A stretch of 64,000 bases of DNA from Caballeronia calidae (lineage in GTDB: Bacteria; Pseudomonadota; Gammaproteobacteria; Burkholderiales; Burkholderiaceae): positions 94,406-158,405 of the forward strand of contig NZ_FCOX02000017.1 in assembly GCF_900044055.2 (NCBI RefSeq), read 5' to 3'. The notes beneath the pieces are model-generated. The model saw nothing but the letters and a program-made list of their open reading frames with translations, did not search any database and had not been told where the DNA came from. Each line of letters opens with the position of its first letter. The stretch's first letter is position 1. Positions 20,575 to 27,981 of this stretch are shown piece after piece. A program made the translations under genes and the position numbers.

Positions 20575-21564
20575 ATGACCGACTCCGCTGCCCCCACTTT
20601 CGCCTGCGCACGCTACATCAAGGAAATCGGCCGTGGGCCGAACGGCGCGCGCGCCCTGTCCCGCGACGACACCTATGCGCTCTACGAAGCGATGCTCGAC
20701 GACCGCGTCGCCGAACTCGAACTCGGCGCGGTGCTGCTCGCCTACCGCGTCAAGGGCGAGTCCGCCGCCGAGCTTGCCGCGATGCTGTCCGCCGCGCATC
20801 GCTCGTTCGAGCCGCTGCACGTTCAGGATGGACGCGAGCATGCGCGACCGGTTTCCATTCCGAGCTACAACGGCGCGCGCAAGACGCCGAACCTCGTGCC
20901 GCTGCTGTCGCTGCTGCTCGCGCGCGAGGGCGTTCCGGTGCTGGTCCACGGCGTCACCGAAGATACGGGCCGCGTGACGAGCGCCGAAATCTTCGCCGAA
21001 CTGGGCATCGCGCACGCGGCTTCGCACGATGAAATCGAGGACAGCCTCGCATCGCGCCGGCTCGCCTTCGCGCCGATCAGCGTGCTCGCGCCGAAGCTCG
21101 CACGGCTGCTCGCGCTCCGGCGTCGCATGGGCGTGCGCAATTCGACGCATACGCTCGTGAAGATCCTTCAGCCGTTCGCGGAGCCGGGGCTGCGGCTCGT
21201 CAACTATACGCATCCGGAGTATCGCGAGAGCCTGACGGGTCTTTTCACCGAACATCCGGATGCGGCGGCGGGCGGCGCACTGCTCGCGCGCGGCACCGAA
21301 GGCGAAGCCGTCGCGGATACGCGCCGCCAGGTGCAGGTCGACTGGTTCCACGACGGCCGCGTCGAAACGCTGATCTCGCCGGAACATTCGCAGCCGCATG
21401 CGCCGCACGTCGATCTGCCCGAAGCGCTCGACGCCGCGACCACCGCGCGCTGGATCGAATGCGTGCTGCGCGGCGACGTGCCAGTGCCGTCCGCGGTCGC
21501 GCGCCAGGTCGAAGCCATCGCCGATGTCGTGCGCAAACCCGTCACGAATCATGCGAATCCGTAG
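20575..21564 (+). CDS. ybiB: YbiB-type DNA-binding protein (glycosyltransferase family 3 / TrpD2-like)
   Basis: A 329-residue protein related to anthranilate phosphoribosyltransferase but in the TrpD2/YbiB branch, which binds nucleic acid in E. coli. N-terminal helical bundle (YIKEIGRGPNGARALSRDDTYALYEAML), then SIPSYNGARKTPNLVPLLSLLLAREGVPVLVHG, resembling the TrpD loop region without the strict PRPP motif, and RLGIRNSTHT-like RRMGVRNSTHTLVKIL. It is divergent from the FAH operon. The physiological role is not established. Confidence 0.85.
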   Translation: MTDSAAPTFACARYIKEIGRGPNGARALSRDDTYALYEAMLDDRVAELELGAVLLAYRVKGESAAELAAMLSAAHRSFEPLHVQDGREHARPVSIPSYNGARKTPNLVPLLSLLLAREGVPVLVHGVTEDTGRVTSAEIFAELGIAHAASHDEIEDSLASRRLAFAPISVLAPKLARLLALRRRMGVRNSTHTLVKILQPFAEPGLRLVNYTHPEYRESLTGLFTEHPDAAAGGALLARGTEGEAVADTRRQVQVDWFHDGRVETLISPEHSQPHAPHVDLPEALDAATTARWIECVLRGDVPVPSAVARQVEAIADVVRKPVTNHANP

Positions 21565-21573
21565 CAACCCGAT

Positions 21574-21601
21574 TTGACACGGTATTCAACGCTGGTTTAA
21601 A
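21574..21601 (+). promoter_or_regulatory. Predicted sigma-70 promoter of the leu leader
   Basis: A perfect -35 TTGACA (21574-21579) is spaced 16 nt from TTTAAA (21596-21601). Transcription would begin near 21607-21610, almost at the leader-peptide ATG. Confidence 0.6.
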
Positions 21602-21610
21602 GTCGAACGC

Positions 21611-21688
21611 ATGAGCTTCACCCAGCCCTCCTCCCTCCGAATTATTTCGGGCCGCCTAGCGCGGCCCCTATCGCTACGTCTAGCGTAA
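21611..21688 (+). CDS. Leucine-rich leader peptide of leuA (attenuator)
   Basis: A 25-codon frame upstream of leuA encodes a peptide that begins MSFTQPSSLRII. Five residues are leucine, and four of these use CTA, a codon that is very rare in this GC-rich genome; two adjacent Ile codons are ATT. The final ten codons hold all four CTA triplets, and overlapping alternative hairpins start there. This is the design of a transcription-attenuation leader controlled by charged tRNA-Leu. The peptide is a sensor, not expected to act as a protein. The ATG lies only a few bases after the predicted transcription start, so translation may be leaderless. Confidence 0.75.
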   Translation: MSFTQPSSLRIISGRLARPLSLRLA

Positions 21689-21726
21689 GTCGCCAGACGT
21701 AGCGCCGCGCGTCTTAAGGTGCGCGG
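21649..21726 (+). promoter_or_regulatory. Mutually exclusive hairpins of the leu attenuator
   Basis: Visible pairings are GGGCCGC/GCGGCCC (21649-21655 with 21661-21667), CGCTA/TAGCG (21672-21676 with 21681-21685), the competing 10-bp CGCTACGTCT/AGACGTAGCG (21672-21681 with 21695-21704), and CCGCGC/GCGCGG (21705-21710 with 21721-21726). The second and third use the same strand, so ribosome position on the CTA codons can decide between them. No classic U-tract follows; a T-rich stretch occurs at 21750-21760. The remaining leader to 21993 holds a small TCACCA/TGGTGA hairpin and no supported gene. Confidence 0.6.
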
Positions 21727-21993
21727 TCCTGCCAGCAGTCCCCTGTAGTTCCTTTTCTTACCACCTGTAGTCGTCAGCTTTTCGTTCGCGCATCCCGCGA
21801 AACGGAAACGCGAGGGTCAAATGCACGCTGCTTCGCGCACGTTCACGTTGGTCGCAGGCGTCACCATCGCTGGTGATCCCGAGACACGCGCGCGCGGCCC
21901 GGTAATACGTGCATCCCGCCACGCCCGGCCAGCCGCCGGACACGGCCTCTCTCGCAGGCGCTACGCACACTGTCCGAAGAGAGATCGACGATC

Positions 21994-23652
21994 ATGATGC
22001 CGAACCCCGCCGAGAAATACCGCCCGTTTCCGCAAGTCCGTCTGAATGGCCGCCGCTGGCCGAACCGCACGATCGAGAAGGCGCCCATCTGGATGAGCAC
22101 CGATCTGCGCGACGGCAACCAGTCGCTCATCGAGCCGATGAGCATCGCCGCGAAGCTCGAGTTCTTCGAGATGCTGGTGAACATCGGGTTCAAGGAAATC
22201 GAGGTGGGGTTCCCGTCGGCATCGCAAACGGATTTCGACTTCGTGCGCAAACTGATCGACGAAAAGCGCATCCCGGACGACGTGACCATCGAAGTGCTCG
22301 TGCAGTCGCGCCGCGAGCTCATCGAGCGCACGTTCGAAGCCGTCGAGGGCGCGAGCAAGGTGATCGTGCATCTCTACAACGCGATCGCGCCATCGTTCCG
22401 CAAGATCGTTTTCAATCAGTCGAAGGACGAAGTGAAGGCGCTGGCCGTGGAAGGCACGCGCATCATCAAGGAATGCGCGGCGGCGCGGCCCGACACGCAT
22501 TGGGTCTATCAATACTCGCCCGAGACCTTCAGCATGACGGAGCTCTCGTTCGCGCGCGAAGTGTGCGACGCGGTTGCGCAAGTCTGGCGTCCGACGCCCG
22601 ATCACAAGATGATCGTGAACCTGCCCGCGACCGTCGAAGCCGCGATGCCGAACGTCTTCGCCGATCAGGTCGAGTGGATGGACCGCAACATGGGTTTCCG
22701 CGACAGCATCGTGCTCTCGGTGCATCCGCATAACGATCGCGGCACGGCGGTCGCGGCGGCGGAAATGGCGGTGCTCGCGGGCGCGGATCGCATCGAAGGG
22801 TGTCTGTTCGGCAACGGCGAGCGCACCGGCAATGTCGATCTCGTCACGCTCGCGATGAATCTCTATACGCAAGGCATCGATCCGGGCCTCGATTTCTCCG
22901 ACATCGACGCCGTGCGCCGCGTGGTCGAGCGCTGCAACCAGATTCCGGTGCATCCGCGCCATCCGTATGCGGGCGATCTCGTGTTCACCGCGTTTTCGGG
23001 TTCGCATCAGGACGCGATCCGCAAGGGCTTCGCGCAGCGCGTGCCTGGCTCCGTGTGGGAAGTGCCCTACTTGCCGATCGATCCGGCCGATCTCGGCCGC
23101 AGCTACGACGCCGTCATCCGCGTGAACAGCCAGTCCGGCAAGGGCGGCGCGACCTATCTGCTCGAACGCGGTCTCGGCTTCACGCCGCCGCGCCGCGTGC
23201 AGATCGAGTTCAGCCACGCCGTTCAGAAGGTGACCGATACGTCCGGCGCCGAACTCAGCGGCGACGCGATCTGCGCACTCTTCAAGCGCGAATATTTCGA
23301 CGCGGGCGGTCCGGTTTCGCGTGTCGATGCGTCGACGTTGTCGGTGTTCGGACGGCGCGTCGCGGTGGCGCAGACGGCAGGCGGGGCGAGCGACGACGCC
23401 TACGCGCAGGCAGTCGCCGCGGCGCTCGGCGTGGACGCGAGCGTGAACTGGTTCGAAACCGCCGTCACCGCGAACGGCGACGTGGCCGTGTTCGTCGGCT
23501 GCCGTGTCGGGGAAGGCCAGACGCGCTTCGGTGTCGCGGTGCATGCGAACCCGGCGCTCGCGGTCGCCGATGCGGTCGTGAGCGCGGTGAACCGTTCGGA
23601 GGGCGTCACGCAAGAGGACCAGCAGGACGAGCCGATGGAGGCCGCCGCGTAA
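21994..23652 (+). CDS. leuA: 2-isopropylmalate synthase (LeuA2-type)
   Basis: First committed enzyme of leucine synthesis, condensing acetyl-CoA with 2-ketoisovalerate. The 552-residue protein has the HMGL-like barrel with [16 protein letters not shown] (metal Asp and Arg), the [14 protein letters not shown] motif with the metal-binding His-x-His, [12 protein letters not shown], and a C-terminal regulatory domain starting near residue 430. The sequence belongs to the longer actinobacterial-type LeuA2 group ([12 protein letters not shown]). Its leader region argues for regulation by leucyl-tRNA in addition to leucine feedback. Confidence 0.95.
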   Translation: MMPNPAEKYRPFPQVRLNGRRWPNRTIEKAPIWMSTDLRDGNQSLIEPMSIAAKLEFFEMLVNIGFKEIEVGFPSASQTDFDFVRKLIDEKRIPDDVTIEVLVQSRRELIERTFEAVEGASKVIVHLYNAIAPSFRKIVFNQSKDEVKALAVEGTRIIKECAAARPDTHWVYQYSPETFSMTELSFAREVCDAVAQVWRPTPDHKMIVNLPATVEAAMPNVFADQVEWMDRNMGFRDSIVLSVHPHNDRGTAVAAAEMAVLAGADRIEGCLFGNGERTGNVDLVTLAMNLYTQGIDPGLDFSDIDAVRRVVERCNQIPVHPRHPYAGDLVFTAFSGSHQDAIRKGFAQRVPGSVWEVPYLPIDPADLGRSYDAVIRVNSQSGKGGATYLLERGLGFTPPRRVQIEFSHAVQKVTDTSGAELSGDAICALFKREYFDAGGPVSRVDASTLSVFGRRVAVAQTAGGASDDAYAQAVAAALGVDASVNWFETAVTANGDVAVFVGCRVGEGQTRFGVAVHANPALAVADAVVSAVNRSEGVTQEDQQDEPMEAAA

Positions 23653-23679
23653 CGCGCAGCCGAAGCGGCGCGCGTGGCG

Positions 23680-24063
23680 CTATTCGAGAGCGACGCGCGT
23701 CGCCTGCAGCGCGAGCAATTGCCACTGCCCTTCCGTCTGGACATGAACGGCGGTATAGGCAATTGGAAAAAGGAGCGCGCCGTTTTTCGACTCCATTTCG
23801 ACCAGCGCGCGGCCCGATACCAGACACGTATCGCGGCCCGCCGGAAGGACGTCCTGCGACTGGATCTCGATCTGACGATAGCGGCGGCGTCCCGCGATAA
23901 TGGCGTCGATGAACTGGCGTTTGGTTTCCCGCTTGCCGTTCGTGTGGACGTAGCTGACGTTTTCAGCCAGCAACGCGTCCAAGGCCGGGCCGTCGCCCTC
24001 GACCATCGCACGGAAGCGATCGCGCTCGAGGCCGCGTATGGCCTCAATGGTTTTTGCCGGCAT
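23680..24063 (-). CDS. SnoaL/DUF4440-like NTF2-fold protein
   Basis: A 127-residue protein of the NTF2-like superfamily. It begins with an alpha-helical dimer segment (LERDRFRAMVEGDGPALDALLAENVSYVHTNGKRETKRQF) and ends with the beta-strand HVQTEGQWQLLALQATR, the usual DUF4440 pattern. Such proteins are small enzymes or binding proteins, and the substrate cannot be assigned. It is convergent with leuA (27 nt gap) and 45 nt downstream of the pagL-like gene on the same strand. Confidence 0.75.
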   Translation of the reverse strand: MPAKTIEAIRGLERDRFRAMVEGDGPALDALLAENVSYVHTNGKRETKRQFIDAIIAGRRRYRQIEIQSQDVLPAGRDTCLVSGRALVEMESKNGALLFPIAYTAVHVQTEGQWQLLALQATRVALE

Positions 24064-24108
24064 CTGTCGATTCCCCTTGTGTCGAGGAACCGATGCGCCG
24101 GACCCTCG

Positions 24109-24675
24109 TCAGAAGTTGTATTGCAGATATAGCTGGCTGAAATTTATACCAGGATTCGGCTCTTTGATACCCGAGTTCGACAGATGCTGGAAGCGAAAGC
24201 CGGCCTGATAGCTTTGTTTCTGACCGAAGATCATTCCGACCCCGATCATGTCCGCGAACTGGAAGGCCGTCGACACGGTGAAATCCTGTGTGATGCGTGC
24301 GTGCGTGAGCAGCCGCACGCCCACGCCCGCCTCGACGAACGGCCGAAAATAGCCCGAGCTCTTCACGAAGCGCACCACGGGCGTGAGACCGAATTCCCAG
24401 ATGTCCGGGTTGACCGCGTTATCTTCCTTCGAATGCCAGTACGACACGTGCCCTTCGCCGATGAGCGTGAAGTGGAACCCGCCCATTTCCCACCAGGTGA
24501 GGCCCGGATCCCAGGACAGGCCGAGATCCGCCTTCTTGATGTCGCGGTCCGCCACGCCGGCGGCGACCTGCACGCCGAAGCGATCCGCATGAGCCGCCGC
24601 GGACGCGAAGCCGAGAGTAGCGCAGAGGACCAGGTGCCAAAGCGAACGATGCCGGGAAGTCTTGTTTTTCTGCAT
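24109..24675 (-). CDS. pagL: Lipid A 3-O-deacylase, PagL family
   Basis: An outer-membrane beta-barrel enzyme that removes the 3-O acyl chain of lipid A. The start at 24675 gives a clear Sec signal peptide (hydrophobic core, cleavage after AHA) and 188 residues. A longer frame upstream would bury this signal. Alternating hydrophobic strands and the PagL motif FQHLSNSGIKEPNPG, with the catalytic His and Ser as H-x-S-N, are present near residues 163-177, and the protein ends in an outer-membrane type aromatic residue (LQYNF). GGGG precedes the start by about 5 nt. Confidence 0.85.
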   Translation of the reverse strand: MQKNKTSRHRSLWHLVLCATLGFASAAAHADRFGVQVAAGVADRDIKKADLGLSWDPGLTWWEMGGFHFTLIGEGHVSYWHSKEDNAVNPDIWEFGLTPVVRFVKSSGYFRPFVEAGVGVRLLTHARITQDFTVSTAFQFADMIGVGMIFGQKQSYQAGFRFQHLSNSGIKEPNPGINFSQLYLQYNF

Positions 24676-24911
24676 TAGCACCCCAATTGCTCGGACGACG
24701 GGCGTGTTTTCTGCAACGATGTCGTCTGGCGATTCTAATGACGTTCTACAACATTTGCAGGAATCACAGCGACTCACGCCGTTTCGTTGAATTTTCTTTC
24801 GCTGCAGGGCGCAATTCCGGTAATCCATTCGAAGCCGTGGTGTCGCCCGGTAACCTGTACCACTCCTCGCGCAACAGAGTGTCCTATTGATCCCGCAAAT
24901 TCGATAGTTTT

Positions 24912-24927
24912 TGTGGGAACTCCCACA
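24912..24927. repeat. 16-bp palindrome upstream of rpoH
   Basis: TGTGGGA-AC-TCCCACA (24912-24918, 24921-24927) lies 20 bp before the CIRCE element and contains the GGAACT of the candidate sigma-E -35 box. It may be an operator or a hairpin; no known regulator is recognised. Confidence 0.45.
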
Positions 24928-24943
24928 TTCCTCCCTGCTCTAA
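24916..24943 (+). promoter_or_regulatory. Candidate sigma-E-type promoter of rpoH
   Basis: GGAACT (24916-24921) and TCTAA (24939-24943) are spaced 17 nt, resembling the GAACTT / TCTRA consensus of extracytoplasmic stress sigma-E. Transcription would start inside or next to CIRCE. E. coli rpoH also has a sigma-E promoter, which makes this reading reasonable but unproven. Confidence 0.45.
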
Positions 24944-24946
24944 CAC

Positions 24947-24973
24947 TTAGCACTCGGCAAACGGGAGTGCTAA
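24947..24973. promoter_or_regulatory. CIRCE operator (HrcA binding site) upstream of rpoH
   Basis: A perfect TTAGCACTC-N9-GAGTGCTAA inverted repeat, identical to the consensus CIRCE element bound by the HrcA repressor. It lies 59 nt before the rpoH start and overlaps a sigma-70-like pair, TTAGCA (24947) and TAATAT (24971), spaced 18 nt. Confidence 0.93.
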
Positions 24974-25031
24974 TATCGTGTCTGACTTGCCGCTGGTGTT
25001 AAGCGGCGAGCGAATTGTTGATAAGGAGCTT

Positions 25032-25973
<942 letters not shown>

Positions 25974-26003
25974 CACCTGACTGTGCTTTGGCAGAAATTG
26001 CGA

Positions 26004-26034
26004 AGCCCGCCGTCGATGAGACGGCGGGCTTTTC
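26004..26034 (+). terminator. Intrinsic terminator after rpoH
   Basis: A 10-bp stem AGCCCGCCGT / ACGGCGGGCT (26004-26013, 26021-26030) is followed by TTTTCC. Confidence 0.85.
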
Positions 26035-26049
26035 CTTTGATCGTGCGCT

Positions 26050-26083
26050 GAAAAGCAAACGGCACCCGAAGGTGCCGTTTGCT
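26050..26083 (-). terminator. Intrinsic terminator of the nag operon
   Basis: A 13-bp perfect stem AGCAAACGGCACC / GGTGCCGTTTGCT with a CGAA loop lies just past the nagE stop. On the minus strand it is followed by TTTTC. Confidence 0.8.
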
Positions 26084-26103
26084 CTCACGCATCGGTTAGT
26101 GCA

Positions 26104-27897
26104 TCACGCCGGCATCGCAGCGGTACCGCCGCCGTTGCCCGACAGGCGCGTCGACAGTTGTGCCGCATAGCGCTGCGCCGCCGCGCCCACGACGATGTGG
26201 AACGTGTCCGCCGACACCCACGCCACGTCCAGCGACGACAAACGCTGACGATCCACCGACGACGGATCGCGCACGACCACGCGCAGGCGCGTCTGTGCGA
26301 CCGCGTCGAGCGAGACGACGTTGGTCGCGCCGCCGAACACCGCGAACCAGCGTGCCGGGTCCGGATCGAGCGGGCCGGGCGTCTGGTCAACGCTTGCGAC
26401 CGCTGCCACTGGTTGCGCCGGCGTCGACGATGCGGGCGTCGCGCCGCGCGTCGACGAGTGCTCCAGCTCGGTGCGGATTTCATCGGCGATCAGATCGGCT
26501 TCCGGCCCGATGATCACCTGCACGTTGGTCGCGCCGCGCTTCAGCACGCCGCGCGCGCCGATAGTCTTCAATTGCGCTTCCGACACTTTCTCCGAGTCGG
26601 CCACCGACAGACGCAGACGCGTCGTGCAAGCATCCACGAGCGTCAGGTTGGACGCGCCGCCCAGCGCCGCGATGTACTTCGCGGCGCGCGTGGCCGATGC
26701 GGGCACCGCCGCGGCACCCGGCACCGGCGGGATCAGACCGCCACCGACGGTGGTTTGCGCGTCGGTTTCGGCGTCGGTCGTGGCGGGCTCGCGGCCCGGC
26801 GTCGCCATGTTGAACTTGCGGATGAAGAAGCGGAACAGGCCGTAATAGATGATGAAGTACACGATGCCGATCGGAATCGCCATCCAGCCTCGCTGCGACA
26901 AACCATAGTTCAGCACGTAGTCGATCGCGCCCGCCGAGAACGTAAAGCCGAGATGGACACCGAGCGCCGAGCAGATCGCGAGCGAGAGGCCCGTCAGCAC
27001 CGCGTGGATCGCATACAGAACGGGAGCCAGGAACATGAAGCTGTATTCGATCGGTTCGGTCACGCCCGTCAGGAACGCGGTCAGCGCCATCGAGAACAGC
27101 AGGCCGCCGACGACCGCGCGGCGCTCCTTCGGCGCTTCATGGAACATCGCGAGACAGGCGGCAGGCAGGCCGAACATCATGATCGGGAAGAAACCGGTCA
27201 TGAAGCCGCCCGCGGTGGGGTCGCCCGCGAAGAAGCGATGCAGGTCGCCGTGGACGACCGCGCCGCCGCCCGGCGGCGTGAACGAGCCGAACACGAACCA
27301 TGCGAGCGAGTTGATGATGTGATGCAGGCCCGTGACGAGCAGAATGCGGTTCAGCACGCCGAACACGAAGGTGCCGAGCGCGCCGGCCGTGGTGAGCCAG
27401 TTGCCCGCGCCGTCGATGGCCGCCTGCACCGGCTGCCACACGTAGCCGAAGATGATGCCGAGTATCAGACACGCGACGCCCGTGATGATCGGCACGAAAC
27501 GCTTGCCGCCGAAGAACGCCAGATACTCGGGCAGCTTGATGTCCTTGTATTTGTTATAGAGATAACCGGCGAGCATGCCGGCGATGATCCCCGACAGCAC
27601 GCCCATGTTCAGCTTGGCGTTGATGTCCTTCATCACGGCCACTTCGATGAGATAGCCGATCGCGCCGGCGAGACCCGCCGTGCCGTTGTTGTCCTTCGCG
27701 AAACCCACCGCCACGCCGATGGCGAAAAGGAGCGGCAGGTTGGTGAAGATCGCATCGCCGGCGTCGGCGATCATCTTGATGTTGAAGACATCGGGCTGGC
27801 CGAGGCGCAATAGCAGGCCGGCCACCGGTAGCACGGCGATCGGCAGCATCAGCGCGCGGCCTAGTCGCTGCATCTTTGCAAACGGGTTGGCGTCCAT
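26104..27897 (-). CDS. nagE: N-acetylglucosamine PTS permease EIICB with two EIIB domains
   Basis: Imports and phosphorylates N-acetylglucosamine. The EIIC membrane domain spans about residues 1-375, with multiple hydrophobic segments and the GlcNAc-type TPPGGGAVVHGDLHRFFAGDPTAGGF. The first EIIB domain (about 405-490) has the phosphocysteine, Cys424, in VDACTTRLRL. A second EIIB-like domain (about 515-590) has LDAVAQTRLRV, where Ala or Val replaces the cysteine. The EIIA function is supplied by the upstream nagF fusion. ATG 27897 is chosen because GGAG sits seven bases upstream; a TTG four codons earlier overlaps that site. Length is 597 residues. Confidence 0.93.
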   Translation of the reverse strand: MDANPFAKMQRLGRALMLPIAVLPVAGLLLRLGQPDVFNIKMIADAGDAIFTNLPLLFAIGVAVGFAKDNNGTAGLAGAIGYLIEVAVMKDINAKLNMGVLSGIIAGMLAGYLYNKYKDIKLPEYLAFFGGKRFVPIITGVACLILGIIFGYVWQPVQAAIDGAGNWLTTAGALGTFVFGVLNRILLVTGLHHIINSLAWFVFGSFTPPGGGAVVHGDLHRFFAGDPTAGGFMTGFFPIMMFGLPAACLAMFHEAPKERRAVVGGLLFSMALTAFLTGVTEPIEYSFMFLAPVLYAIHAVLTGLSLAICSALGVHLGFTFSAGAIDYVLNYGLSQRGWMAIPIGIVYFIIYYGLFRFFIRKFNMATPGREPATTDAETDAQTTVGGGLIPPVPGAAAVPASATRAAKYIAALGGASNLTLVDACTTRLRLSVADSEKVSEAQLKTIGARGVLKRGATNVQVIIGPEADLIADEIRTELEHSSTRGATPASSTPAQPVAAVASVDQTPGPLDPDPARWFAVFGGATNVVSLDAVAQTRLRVVVRDPSSVDRQRLSSLDVAWVSADTFHIVVGAAAQRYAAQLSTRLSGNGGGTAAMPA

Positions 27898-27981
27898 CGG
27901 GTTCTCCAAAAATATAAGTCTTGTCGTTACTGCTTCGGGGATTGCGGAAAAAGCTCGCCGACGCTGGGCGCAGAACGGACG

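Noticed and set aside
21820..21993. A second small gene in the leuA leader (ATG near 21822)
   Set aside because: The frame lacks a ribosome site, and its codons and composition look random.
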